A stretch of 64,000 nucleotides of DNA, taken from contig NZ_KI421517.1 in NCBI RefSeq assembly GCF_000473365.1, positions 4,414,296 to 4,478,295 of the forward strand. Direction: 5' to 3'. The position numbers and the translations under genes are program-made. Below, piece after piece: positions 34,879 through 44,431 of the stretch. Each line of letters starts with the position of its first letter. The stretch's first letter is position 1. Below the pieces are notes generated by a model that was not told the DNA's origin, did not search any database, and worked only from the letters and a program-made list of their open reading frames with translations. Origin of the DNA: Adhaeribacter aquaticus DSM 16391. Its GTDB lineage: Bacteria > Bacteroidota > Bacteroidia > Cytophagales > Hymenobacteraceae.

Positions 34879-35982
34879 ATGCCCGATTCGCTGCTACTAA
34901 ACGGAAAAACCTTTTATTACGACGAAATTTCGGCTTATTCGTTTCGGAACAGCATTGATATAAATGGCTATGAGGCCAAGGTCTTAGAGTTTAGTCGAAA
35001 CTGGCTCAATGGGCAACAGGAGTTTCTTATCCATACTTCAGGATCTACCGGAGAACCCAAAAATATAATTCTTACCCGTTCCCAAATAGAAGCCAGCGCC
35101 CGCCGCACCATTCAGGTCTTGGGCCTACAGGCAAACGATCGGGTTTTGGTTTGTTTAAATGTAGAAGCAGTTGCGGGCATGATGATGCTGGTACGCGCAT
35201 TTATGGCTGATTTACATTTAACCATTATTGAGCCTATTGGTAATCCGCTGGCCTTTTCCAAAACTGAGCAACCTTTTGATTTTATTTCGCTGGTACCCTA
35301 TCAGCTTCAAACTATCATTTTCGAAACACCTGCAAAAAAATTAATCCTGAATTTTGCCAAAGCCATTTTAATTGGCGGGGCACCTGTTTCTTCAGATTTG
35401 GAAGCCCAAATCCAGAATATTAAAGCCCCGGTTTACCATACCTACGGGATGACTGAAACAGCTTCTCACATTGCTTTAAAACGGTTGAACGGGAAAACGC
35501 CTGACAACTATTACCAGGCATTCCCCGACATAGAACTAGCCCAGGATGAACGTGGTTGTTTAACTATCAACGGTGATATTACTCAACACCAAACCATTAT
35601 TACCAATGATTTGGTAAACCTGCTCCCCAATAATTGTTTTGAATGGTTGGGCCGGGCAGATAATACCATTAATACTGGAGGTTATAAAGTTCAGCTGGAA
35701 AAGGTTGAGGTACTTTTGGCGCAGGCCCTACTAATGCTTAATACGGGTTGCCGGTCCTTTGTCACTGCATTGCCCGACGAAAAATTAGGCAAACGGTTAA
35801 TTGCTGTTTTGGAAAGCGAAAAATTTGATACTATTTTAGAGCAAAATCTTCGGCAGGAACTGGCAAAAGTCTTAACAAAATACGAACTACCAAAGGCATT
35901 CTACTTCACCACCACATTTGAAGCCACGCCCTCCGGCAAGATTGATAAAATAAAAACGTTAGAGAAATTGGCAAAGCATTAG
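34879..35982 (+). CDS. menE: o-Succinylbenzoate-CoA ligase
   Basis: A 367-residue, short member of the acyl-adenylate-forming superfamily. The P-loop is HTSGSTGEPKNI, then YHTYGMTETASH (A5), WLGRADNTINTGGYKV (A7-A8) and the C-terminal catalytic lysine in TPSGKIDKIKTL (A10). It makes OSB-CoA, the substrate of MenB. It is shorter than the E. coli enzyme (about 450), as is usual for Bacteroidota MenE. menC, which supplies OSB, is not in the window. Confidence 0.93.
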   Translation: MPDSLLLNGKTFYYDEISAYSFRNSIDINGYEAKVLEFSRNWLNGQQEFLIHTSGSTGEPKNIILTRSQIEASARRTIQVLGLQANDRVLVCLNVEAVAGMMMLVRAFMADLHLTIIEPIGNPLAFSKTEQPFDFISLVPYQLQTIIFETPAKKLILNFAKAILIGGAPVSSDLEAQIQNIKAPVYHTYGMTETASHIALKRLNGKTPDNYYQAFPDIELAQDERGCLTINGDITQHQTIITNDLVNLLPNNCFEWLGRADNTINTGGYKVQLEKVEVLLAQALLMLNTGCRSFVTALPDEKLGKRLIAVLESEKFDTILEQNLRQELAKVLTKYELPKAFYFTTTFEATPSGKIDKIKTLEKLAKH

Positions 35983-36021
35983 TTGTTTATTGCCAGCATT
36001 GATCCATAACTTTCATCTTTC

Positions 36022-38133
36022 ATGAATAAGAAACCTAAATTCTTATCTGCGCTAGCTCTTGCTACGCTGTTAATGAGTGGCTGTGCCAAACAAGTAAGTA
36101 CCACTTCAACTGCCAACACAGCCGTACCTACCATTCCTGCTACACCAGCTGTACCGGAAACACCTATCGACACCTTTAAATATGTAGTAGATCAGTTTGC
36201 TGATTTGCGCATTCTGCGGTACCAGGTTCCAGGTTTTGAAGAACTAACGCCAAAACAAAAGGAACTACTTTATTACCTTTACGAGGCGGGGCTTTCTGGT
36301 CGTGATATTATCTATGACCAGAATTTTAAGCATAATCTGCGTGTTCGTCGGACATTAGATGGCATTATTAGTAACTATACCGGCGACCGCAACAGCCAAG
36401 ACTTCCAAAAGTTTTTGACCTATGCCAAACGGGTTTATTTTTCTAATGGGATCCACCACCATTATGGCAACAATAAATTTTTACCTGAATTTAGCCAGGC
36501 TTATTTTGCGCAGCTGGTAAAGAACTCGCCTAATGCCAAGTTCCCGCTACAAAAAAGCGAAACCCTGGATAAAATGATCTCGGCCCTGACGCCTATTATT
36601 TTTGATCCTAAAATTGTGGCCAAGCGGGTAAATTTAGCAGCCGGACAAGATCTTCTGAAAACTTCTGCCATGAATTATTACGAAGGCGTTACTCAGAAAG
36701 AAGCCGAACAGTATTATGCTAACAAAATAAAAAAAAATGATCCCCAACCTATTTCTTATGGCCTAAATTCCAAGCTGGTAAAAGAGAATGGTAAAATTGT
36801 AGAAAAAGTTTGGAAAGTGGGTGGCATGTATTCGCCGGCCATAACCAAAATTGTGTATTGGTTAGAAAAGGCTTCTGAAGTGGCCGAAAATGAAAAGCAA
36901 AAACTAGCTCTTGATAAGCTAATTCAATACTACAAAACCGGTGATCTGAAAATTTTTGATGAATACAGCATTGCCTGGGTAAATGATACAGAATCCCGGA
37001 TTGATGTTGTGAATGGTTTTATTGAAGTTTATGGTGATCCACTGGGCTACCGGGCTGCTTATGAGTCGGTAGTTTCTATAAAGGATCTGGAAGCTACTAA
37101 ACGCATAAAAGCTATTGGAGATAAAGCCCAATGGTTTGAAGACAACGCTCCCATAAAAGACGAACACAAAAAGAAGAATGTAACCGGAATTTCGGCTAAG
37201 GTTATTACTGCCGTGGTAGAAGCCGGAGATGCGGCTCCTTCTACCCCTATTGGTATTAACCTGCCAAACGCTAACTGGATCCGAAAAGAACATGGTTCTA
37301 AATCAGTAAACTTAGGCAATATTGTTAAAGCTTATAACGAAGCTGCTTCCAAAGGTTCTGCTTTAACTGAGTTTGCGTTCTCAGAAGAAGAAGTCGCCCG
37401 GGCCCGTAAATATGGAGCTTTAGCTGGCGATCTACATACCGATATGCACGAGGTTATTGGCCATGCTTCCGGCCAGATAAACCCGGGTGTAGGTACGCCA
37501 AAACAAACGTTGAAGAATTATGCCTCGGCAATTGAAGAAGGCCGGGCAGATTTGGTAGCCTTATATTATCTGTTAGACCCAAGAATGGTGGAAATGGGAA
37601 TTATTCCGTCGCTGGAAGTAGGTAAAGCAGAATACGAAAGTTATATCCGCAACGGATTAATGACCCAATTATCCCGGATTGCGCCGGGCGAGAATATAGA
37701 AGAAGCCCACATGCGTAACCGCCAGATGGTAGCAAAATGGGCTTATGAAAAAGGTAAAGCAGATAACGTAATTGAGAAGGTTTCCCGTGATGGTAAAACA
37801 TTTTTTAAAATCAATAATTACGAAAAACTGCGGGATTTATTTGGGCAGTTACTGCGCGAAACGCAGCGGGTAACTTCAGAAGGTGATTTTGAAGGTGCAA
37901 AAAACCTGATCGAAAATTACGGGGTTAAAGTAGATCCTGAATTACACCAGGAAGTTTTAGCACGTTACGCTAAACTAGATTCTGCTCCTTATTCTGGTTT
38001 CATTCAACCTAAACTTACTCCGGTTATGCAGGATGGTAAAATTATTGATGTAAAAGTATCGTACCCGGTAAACTTTGTAAATCAAATGCTGGAGTATGGT
38101 AAAAATTACAACTTCTTACCGGACTATAACTAA
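36022..38133 (+). CDS. Dipeptidyl peptidase III (M49) lipoprotein
   Basis: A 703-residue zinc exopeptidase that removes dipeptides from peptide N-termini. The zinc motif HEVIGH is at residues 476-481 (family HExxGH) and the third ligand Glu lies in IEEGRADLVALY (about 505-506). The N-terminus is a lipoprotein signal ending LLMSGC, so the enzyme is exported and anchored, which is typical for Bacteroidota DPP III. It could digest peptides taken up as nutrients. It is monocistronic with a strong terminator. Confidence 0.93.
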   Translation: MNKKPKFLSALALATLLMSGCAKQVSTTSTANTAVPTIPATPAVPETPIDTFKYVVDQFADLRILRYQVPGFEELTPKQKELLYYLYEAGLSGRDIIYDQNFKHNLRVRRTLDGIISNYTGDRNSQDFQKFLTYAKRVYFSNGIHHHYGNNKFLPEFSQAYFAQLVKNSPNAKFPLQKSETLDKMISALTPIIFDPKIVAKRVNLAAGQDLLKTSAMNYYEGVTQKEAEQYYANKIKKNDPQPISYGLNSKLVKENGKIVEKVWKVGGMYSPAITKIVYWLEKASEVAENEKQKLALDKLIQYYKTGDLKIFDEYSIAWVNDTESRIDVVNGFIEVYGDPLGYRAAYESVVSIKDLEATKRIKAIGDKAQWFEDNAPIKDEHKKKNVTGISAKVITAVVEAGDAAPSTPIGINLPNANWIRKEHGSKSVNLGNIVKAYNEAASKGSALTEFAFSEEEVARARKYGALAGDLHTDMHEVIGHASGQINPGVGTPKQTLKNYASAIEEGRADLVALYYLLDPRMVEMGIIPSLEVGKAEYESYIRNGLMTQLSRIAPGENIEEAHMRNRQMVAKWAYEKGKADNVIEKVSRDGKTFFKINNYEKLRDLFGQLLRETQRVTSEGDFEGAKNLIENYGVKVDPELHQEVLARYAKLDSAPYSGFIQPKLTPVMQDGKIIDVKVSYPVNFVNQMLEYGKNYNFLPDYN

Positions 38134-38154
38134 ATTAATCCAGACTAAATTTGC

Positions 38155-38190
38155 AAAACAGTCACCCTTCAACGGGTGACTGTTTTGTTT
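38155..38190 (+). terminator. Terminator of the DPP III gene
   Basis: A 13-bp perfect stem (38155-38167 with 38174-38186), a 6-base loop and a TTTTGTTTT tail. Confidence 0.9.
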
Positions 38191-38404
38191 TACTGCTCCC
38201 CTGATTTAAGTTTGGTATAAGGCAAGCAGTATCTGGAAAACGTTATTAATCGTTAATAAAGAATAAATTAAAAACTAAAGTATCTATTTTAAACCTTTAC
38301 CTAAGTAGTTAAACTGCTGCCTCCTATAAATAACCACATCCAAACGGGCAATTTATTAAAAACCTCTTCCGGAATTTGCGTAAGTTATTTTGAGCTTTTC
38401 CATT

Positions 38405-38845
38405 ATGCAGGTAGAACACGAACAACTAACAGATGTAATTTTTAAATTACAAAGCGATAAAATCATCGATTATAATTACGATGGGAAAACTTTACGCTTA
38501 GTAGTAGAGTCTGTTATGGCCTCCAATTTTATTCAAGGCACTGATGTTTTAAATTTAGTTTTAACAAATTGCACAGAGGTCTTTTACCTCAGTTATACCC
38601 AATCGCTGGAAAACCGGGAAATACAAGATGTTCCGGACCAGATATTTAGTAAAGGGTTAGCCGTTCAGGGAGTTGAATGCCGGGAAATTACCCATTTTAT
38701 AATTTATTGTAACTCTTATTTAAATACGGTAGAGGCTGGCGAATTACACGTAACAGCAACTGGCTTTCAGCTATACGACCAAGAATTTGGACGGATAAAC
38801 CTAAATACTTTTAATCGGATAGCAAATAAACTAGACCGTTACTAA
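38405..38845 (+). CDS. Hypothetical protein
   Basis: A 146-residue acidic protein from ATG 38405 (MQVEHEQLTDVIF) that I do not recognise. It has no signal peptide, membrane helix or catalytic motif. The pattern of short beta-strands (LRLVVESVMA, HFIIYCNSYL, GELHVTATGFQLYD) suggests an all-beta fold. A TTG 15 bases upstream could also start it. It lies in a 790-base interval between DPP III and the SDR gene, on the same strand as both. Confidence 0.65.
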   Translation: MQVEHEQLTDVIFKLQSDKIIDYNYDGKTLRLVVESVMASNFIQGTDVLNLVLTNCTEVFYLSYTQSLENREIQDVPDQIFSKGLAVQGVECREITHFIIYCNSYLNTVEAGELHVTATGFQLYDQEFGRINLNTFNRIANKLDRY

Positions 38846-38924
38846 CCTTTTACCATTTAAATTACAATCCTTTTTTTAATCTTTATCACGTAGTATAACC
38901 CTGAACATTTTAAAATAAAGACGC

Positions 38925-39701
38925 ATGAATAATTTTGCCAATAGATGGTCATTAGCCGGAAAAAAAGCATTGGTAACCGGTGGCACGAAAGGAATAGGAA
39001 AAGCTATTGCCGAAGAACTTTTAAGTTTAGGAGCCGAGGTATTTATTGTAGCCCGTAATGCCGATGAGGTACAAAATTTAGTAAATACCTGGAAAGAACA
39101 AAATTTACCAATTTTTGGAATCGCCGGTGACATGAGCCAAGAGTCTGATCGGCAAAATATATTGAAAGAAATTACCACTAGCTGGGGTGCTCTGGATATT
39201 TTGGTTAATAATGTTGGTACCAACATCCGCAAAAAAACAATGGAATATTCCGAAGAAGAATACGACTTTTTAATGGAAACCAACTTAAAATCAACTTACC
39301 AGTTATGCCAGTTAGCCTACCCTTTGCTTAAAAACAGCTCCCAAGGCCGAATCATCAATATTTCTTCGGTGGCCGGATTAAAACATGTTCGTTCAGGTTC
39401 TATTTATGGAATGAGTAAAGCAGCCATGGTGCAATTAACTAAATACTTGGCTGTAGAATGGGCCTCAGATAACATTCTGGTAAACGGAATTGCGCCGTGG
39501 TACATTCAAACTCCTTTAGCCGAACCCGTACTTAAAAATGAGTCTTTCTTAAATGAAGTCCTTTCCAGAACACCACTTAAACGGATTGGACAACCAGAGG
39601 AAGTAGCGGCAGCCACAGCCTTTTTATGTCTGCCGGCAGCTAGTTTTATTACCGGACAAACTCTTGCCATTGATGGCGGATTTACTGTTTTAGGATTGTA
39701 A
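38925..39701 (+). CDS. SDR family oxidoreductase (tropinone-reductase-like)
   Basis: A 258-residue classical short-chain dehydrogenase. Motifs are the NADP-binding TGGTKGIG (about 19-26), NNVGT (90s), the catalytic Ser in IINISSVAG, and the YGMSK catalytic pair. The N-terminal [18 protein letters not shown] and [11 protein letters not shown] place it in the tropinone reductase-like group. The substrate is unknown. The ATP-grasp gene follows after 53 bases, perhaps in the same transcript. Confidence 0.92.
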   Translation: MNNFANRWSLAGKKALVTGGTKGIGKAIAEELLSLGAEVFIVARNADEVQNLVNTWKEQNLPIFGIAGDMSQESDRQNILKEITTSWGALDILVNNVGTNIRKKTMEYSEEEYDFLMETNLKSTYQLCQLAYPLLKNSSQGRIINISSVAGLKHVRSGSIYGMSKAAMVQLTKYLAVEWASDNILVNGIAPWYIQTPLAEPVLKNESFLNEVLSRTPLKRIGQPEEVAAATAFLCLPAASFITGQTLAIDGGFTVLGL

Positions 39702-39754
39702 GGGTATTATAACATTAAATATTTGGGCCAATTGAGGTGGTTCGGAAACTTAAA

Positions 39755-40627
39755 ATGAAATTAGCTTTAGTAACGTATTACGACGAAGGCAAATATGCCG
39801 GAGAAGGTTCTTCTGAAGATCAACGGCTAGAACAATATTTAAATCAAAAAGGATTACAGGTAACTTTCGAATACTGGACCAACCCGCAAGTAAAATGGGA
39901 GGAGTATGATTTGGTAATAATAAAATCTACATGGGATTATTTCGATAGGATTCACCAATTTTTAAGTTGGTTAGATATTTTAGAAAAAAAGCAGGTTAGG
40001 GTGTTAAATCCAATTCCTGTTATTCGGTGGAACACAAATAAGCAATACCTGCTGGAGGTAGAAAAAGCTGGATTTGCTATAGTTCCAACTCAAATAATCT
40101 ATCAGGGAGAACAAGTACATTTACCAGACTATTATGAAGAGTGGCAAACCCAAACCCTCATTATCAAACCGTTAATAAGTGGCGGAGCCAAAAATACCTT
40201 TGCAGTTTCTAAATCAGAGATTGCCACCTTCTACCCCACTTTTGAAGAGTTATTGGTAGAGGAGCCATACTTGGTGCAGCCTTTTATGCCGGAGGTACAA
40301 ACACAGGGAGAATGGTCGTTGCTTTTTTATAACGGAAAGTTTAGTCATTGTGTCCTGAAAGTGCCTCAAACCGGTGAGTTTCGGGTACAACATTATTTTG
40401 GCGGGGCTATAATTCCAACCACCCCACCAGCCTCTATTCTGGAAACAGCCCAACAATTGGTAAATACATTTGCCCAGGGTTGCTTATACGCCCGCGTAGA
40501 TGGCTTAAATAGCAATGGTATATTCACTTTAATGGAGCTAGAATTAATAGAACCGTTGCTCTATATGCTGGACCAGGAAAAACTTTATGAAAATTATTAC
40601 CAGGCAGTATTAGCCTTAGCAAAATAA
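39755..40627 (+). CDS. ATP-grasp enzyme (RimK/DcsG-like)
   Basis: A 290-residue protein. The N-terminal preATP-grasp part contains the DLVIIKSTWDYFDR segment typical of the family that includes the cycloserine ligase DcsG. The ATP-grasp core shows LIIKPLISGGAKNT, EPYLVQPFM, GEWSLLFYNGKFSHCVLK and the metal-binding acid cluster in LMELELIEPLLYM. Such enzymes join a carboxylate to an amine or thiol using ATP; the product here is unknown. ATG 39755 is preferred (MKLALVTYYDEG). A GTG 18 bases upstream is possible. Confidence 0.8.
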   Translation: MKLALVTYYDEGKYAGEGSSEDQRLEQYLNQKGLQVTFEYWTNPQVKWEEYDLVIIKSTWDYFDRIHQFLSWLDILEKKQVRVLNPIPVIRWNTNKQYLLEVEKAGFAIVPTQIIYQGEQVHLPDYYEEWQTQTLIIKPLISGGAKNTFAVSKSEIATFYPTFEELLVEEPYLVQPFMPEVQTQGEWSLLFYNGKFSHCVLKVPQTGEFRVQHYFGGAIIPTTPPASILETAQQLVNTFAQGCLYARVDGLNSNGIFTLMELELIEPLLYMLDQEKLYENYYQAVLALAK

Positions 40628-40637
40628 ATAACCAGTA

Positions 40638-40682
40638 GTGTAAAGCCCCCTTCCGTTCCGGAATGGAGCTTTACACCTTTTG
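40638..40682 (+). terminator. Terminator after the ATP-grasp gene
   Basis: A 9-bp stem GTGTAAAGC/GCTTTACAC (40638-40646 with 40668-40676), with a small inner TTCC/GGAA hairpin, followed by CTTTTG. Confidence 0.7.
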
Positions 40683-40837
40683 TAAAAATCATCAGAAAGG
40701 TTCTTTAACCACTTTAAAACAAACAAGGCTGCCGGAATAAGCAGTTATAATTTAAATAAATATTTTATTTGAATACTTCTGCTGAAAACCTTTTACGAAT
40801 TCGTTAAAACAAATGCGTATTTCGCAATTATTTCTCG

Positions 40838-40845
40838 TACCTTTG
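40838..40845 (+). promoter_or_regulatory. -7 element (TACCTTTG) of pyrG
   Basis: An exact TAnnTTTG, 24 bases before the pyrG ATG. No clear -33 TTTG at ideal spacing. Confidence 0.5.
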
Positions 40846-40869
40846 CATTCCATAAGACTTACTTAACTT

Positions 40870-42498
40870 ATGGCTTCCAAATATATTTTCGTTACGGGAG
40901 GAGTAACATCTTCCTTAGGTAAAGGTATTATTTCTGCTTCTTTAGCCAAATTACTTCAGGCAAGAGGCTTTTCAGTTACCATCCAAAAATTTGATCCTTA
41001 TATAAATATAGATCCGGGAACGTTAAATCCTTATGAGCATGGTGAGTGCTTTGTAACGGATGATGGCGCCGAAACCGATTTAGATTTAGGTCACTACGAA
41101 CGTTTCCTGAACATTCCAACCTCTCAGGCTAACAACGTTACTACCGGTAAAATTTACCACCATGTTATTACTGAAGAACGCCGTGGTGCCTATTTAGGCA
41201 AAACCGTACAGGTAGTACCTCATATTACTGATGAAATTAAGCGCCGATTACTTTTATTAGGTCAAAGCGGTGAATTTGATATTGTAATTACAGAAATAGG
41301 AGGTTGCGTAGGCGATATCGAATCCCTGCCATTTATTGAATCAGTTCGTCAGTTACGCTGGGAATTACCGGCTAATGATTCAGTTGTTATCCACTTAACC
41401 CTTTTGCCTTATTTAAAAGCGGCCGGCGAATTAAAAACAAAACCAACCCAACATTCCGTACGCTCCCTATCCGAAGCCGGAGTACAACCAGATATTTTGG
41501 TTTGCCGTTCCGAACATCCAATTCCGGTTGAGATGCGGAAGAAAATTGCTCTTTTCTGCAACGTCAAAGTTAATTCTGTGATTGAATCGCTGGATGCAGA
41601 TACCATTTACGATGTGCCATTATTAATGCGCAAAGAAAAACTGGATGAGCAGGTTATTAAAAAATTAAAACTTACCTCTAAACAGGAATTAAACCTGGAT
41701 ACCTGGAAGGAATTTTTGGGTCGCTTAAAAAATCCAACGGAAGAAGTACATATTGCCTTGGTAGGTAAATATGTAGAGCTTCCTGATGCGTATAAATCCA
41801 TTATTGAATCCTTTATCCATGCGGGTGCTCAAAACGAGTGTAAGGTTAATATTCATACCATTCAGTCAGAATACTTAAACCGGGACAATGTTTATCACCA
41901 TCTGCACGAAATGGACGCCGTGTTAGTTGCGCCAGGTTTTGGACAACGTGGTTTCGAAGGCAAATTAGAAGCTATTCGCTTTGTGCGCGAAAATCAAATT
42001 CCCTTCCTGGGTATTTGCTTAGGTATGCAATGCGCCGTGGTTGAATTCGCCCGTAACGTGGCAGGCTTAACCGATGCTGCTTCTACTGAAATGAACCCCG
42101 AAACACCTTATCCTGTTATAGATTTAATGGAAAGCCAGAAAGAAGTTACTGAGAAAGGTGGTACCATGCGTTTAGGCGCCTATATTTGCGAACTGAAAAA
42201 AGGAACAAAAGCATATTCTATTTACGGCAAAAACCGGATTAGTGAACGCCACCGCCACCGGTATGAATTTAATAATCAATATCTGGAAAAATTGGAACAG
42301 CACGGTATGATTGCTTCTGGTATAAATCCGGACAATGGGTTAGTGGAAGTAGTAGAACTAACGAACCACCCTTGGTTTGTAGCCGCGCAATATCATCCTG
42401 AATTAAAAAGTACCGTACAGAACCCGCACCCTCTTTTTGTAAAGTTTGTAAAAGCAGCTATACATCATCATAAAACAAATAATATACTCGTTAAATAA
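40870..42498 (+). CDS. pyrG: CTP synthase
   Basis: A 542-residue enzyme that aminates UTP to CTP with glutamine and ATP. The synthetase domain starts [16 protein letters not shown] with GxxSSLGKG for ATP, and the GATase domain has the nucleophile in LGICLGMQC and the His/Glu pair near [12 protein letters not shown]. The length is standard. It is followed 17 bases later by yidC, so the two are very probably one transcript. Confidence 0.98.
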   Translation: MASKYIFVTGGVTSSLGKGIISASLAKLLQARGFSVTIQKFDPYINIDPGTLNPYEHGECFVTDDGAETDLDLGHYERFLNIPTSQANNVTTGKIYHHVITEERRGAYLGKTVQVVPHITDEIKRRLLLLGQSGEFDIVITEIGGCVGDIESLPFIESVRQLRWELPANDSVVIHLTLLPYLKAAGELKTKPTQHSVRSLSEAGVQPDILVCRSEHPIPVEMRKKIALFCNVKVNSVIESLDADTIYDVPLLMRKEKLDEQVIKKLKLTSKQELNLDTWKEFLGRLKNPTEEVHIALVGKYVELPDAYKSIIESFIHAGAQNECKVNIHTIQSEYLNRDNVYHHLHEMDAVLVAPGFGQRGFEGKLEAIRFVRENQIPFLGICLGMQCAVVEFARNVAGLTDAASTEMNPETPYPVIDLMESQKEVTEKGGTMRLGAYICELKKGTKAYSIYGKNRISERHRHRYEFNNQYLEKLEQHGMIASGINPDNGLVEVVELTNHPWFVAAQYHPELKSTVQNPHPLFVKFVKAAIHHHKTNNILVK

Positions 42499-42515
42499 TT
42501 TCTCAAAAACTTAAA

Positions 42516-44339
42516 ATGGATAGAAATCAAGCCGTAGGCTTAGTGCTTATATCGGTCATGCTAATTATTTACATGACTTTTTTTGCACCTGAACCAAAAA
42601 AAGAAGAACCAACTACAAAAGGTACTCCCACTGCAACAATTAATCCTAGTACAAAAACTAGCCCTGACGCAACGCCTGATTCAATACAATTAGCTCAGCG
42701 CAGAACTGCCTTAGGTGCTTTTGGCAATGCTGCCACCGGAACAAACGAAGAGGCAATTTTACAAAACGAACTGGTAAAAATCACTTTCGAAAGCCAGGGC
42801 GGCCGAATTGATGAAGTGCTGCTTAAAAAATACTTAACTTGGGATAAAAAGCCATTAACATTATTTGACAAGGAAAGTAGCTCTACCGATATTAGTTTTA
42901 AAACGCAGGATAACAAAACCATCCATTTATCAGACCTGAACTTTAAAGCTTTACCAGTTGCCGCTTCCAACAAGAGCCAGTCTCTTACTTATCGGGTGGA
43001 AATAGGACCGAATCGGTTTATTGAGCAAATTTATACCTTGCCTGCTAATTCTTATGTAGTAGACTATAAACTAAACTTTGTAGGTTTAGAAGGTCTGGTA
43101 GCCAATGCCCCTTTGCAATTAACCTGGACAGATCGTTTAAAGCGGTTAGAGCATGATTTAAGACAAAACCGGGACCGGTCTACGTTGAACTTCATGACCA
43201 CAGAAGAAGAATTTGACAAAATAACCGGAAAAGCCGATGAACCCGAAACCATTACTACCGAAGAGCCGGTTAAATGGGTTTCTAATAAACAAAACTTCTT
43301 TTCAGCGGCTGTTTTTGCTAAAAACACCTTTGGTAATGCCACATTAAAAGCTTCTTTTAGTGAAAATGACACCACTGAAGTAAAAACATTTATCAGCCAG
43401 ATTCAACTACCTGCAAAGGATGTATTATCCGGAAAAGGTGACTACTCTTTTTATTTTGGCCCGAATGATTACCAAATTCTGAAAAAATTACCCGATGATT
43501 TCCATAAGAATATTGATTTAGGCTGGGCCTTATTTGCCTGGGTAAATAAATTAATAGTAATCCCTGTTTTTAACTTCCTGGAAGGTTTCTTCAGCAACTA
43601 TGGCATCATCATTATCTTGCTTGTGGTGTTCATTAAAACCCTGCTCCTGCCACTCACCTATAAGTCATACCTTTCAATGGCTAAAATGAAGGTTTTAAAG
43701 CCGGAAATTGATGCTATTAAGGAAAAGAATGACGGTGATATGCAAAAAACGCAGGCCGAGACCATGAAGCTTTATTCCAGTATGGGAGTAAATCCCATGA
43801 GTGGTTGCGTGCCGATGGTATTGCAGATACCTATTCTGTTTGCTTTATTAAATTTCTTCCCGAACTCCATTGAACTGCGTCAGGAAAGCTTTTTATGGGC
43901 CCATGATCTTTCAACTTACGATGTATTTGCCCGCTTACCATTTAACATCCCGTTTTATGGTAGTCACGTGAGTATGTTTACTTTACTCATGACCCTTTCT
44001 ACCATTTTGTATACTTGGTCTAATAATCAGATGAACACGGCTATTCAGGGCCCAATGAAGTTTTATTCGTACCTGATGCCTGTTATGATTATGTTTGTGG
44101 TAAACAACTTTGCGGCCGGCTTAAGCTTGTATTACTTTGTTTCTAATATAATCACCTTTAGCCAGCAAGCTATTATCCGACGTTTTGTAGACGATAATAA
44201 AATCCGGGCCAAACTGGAAGAAAACCAACAGAAAAACAAAGACAAAAAACCGGGTGGTTTCCAGAAACGTTTACAAGAAGCCATGAAAGCTGCTCAGGAA
44301 AGAGAATCTCAGCAGAAAAAAGGAAAGCCTAAAAAATAA
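42516..44339 (+). CDS. yidC: YidC membrane protein insertase
   Basis: A 607-residue inner-membrane insertase of the Gram-negative long form. One N-terminal helix (AVGLVLISVMLIIYMTFF) is followed by a periplasmic beta-sandwich domain (about 60-340) and the conserved five-helix core from about 345, with NYGIIIILLVVFIKTLLLPLTYKSYLSM, MGVNPMSGCVPMVLQIPILFALL and SLYYFVSNIITFSQQ. The C-terminus is a basic Lys/Gln-rich tail, as in ribosome-contacting YidC. It inserts and folds membrane proteins with or without Sec. Confidence 0.97.
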   Translation: MDRNQAVGLVLISVMLIIYMTFFAPEPKKEEPTTKGTPTATINPSTKTSPDATPDSIQLAQRRTALGAFGNAATGTNEEAILQNELVKITFESQGGRIDEVLLKKYLTWDKKPLTLFDKESSSTDISFKTQDNKTIHLSDLNFKALPVAASNKSQSLTYRVEIGPNRFIEQIYTLPANSYVVDYKLNFVGLEGLVANAPLQLTWTDRLKRLEHDLRQNRDRSTLNFMTTEEEFDKITGKADEPETITTEEPVKWVSNKQNFFSAAVFAKNTFGNATLKASFSENDTTEVKTFISQIQLPAKDVLSGKGDYSFYFGPNDYQILKKLPDDFHKNIDLGWALFAWVNKLIVIPVFNFLEGFFSNYGIIIILLVVFIKTLLLPLTYKSYLSMAKMKVLKPEIDAIKEKNDGDMQKTQAETMKLYSSMGVNPMSGCVPMVLQIPILFALLNFFPNSIELRQESFLWAHDLSTYDVFARLPFNIPFYGSHVSMFTLLMTLSTILYTWSNNQMNTAIQGPMKFYSYLMPVMIMFVVNNFAAGLSLYYFVSNIITFSQQAIIRRFVDDNKIRAKLEENQQKNKDKKPGGFQKRLQEAMKAAQERESQQKKGKPKK

Positions 44340-44357
44340 TTTTAGATTATTTAACCT

Positions 44358-44393
44358 AAAAAAGCCTAGCAGAACCTGTTAGGCTTTTTTTAT
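44358..44393. terminator. Terminator between yidC and the peptide-binding gene
   Basis: An inverted repeat of at least 11 bp (44358-44368 with 44380-44390), extended inward by two more pairs, with A and T tails. It can serve both convergent genes. Confidence 0.85.
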
Positions 44394-44431
44394 TACTACT
44401 TCCCAACAAAAATGAGAGGCAGCCAATATAT

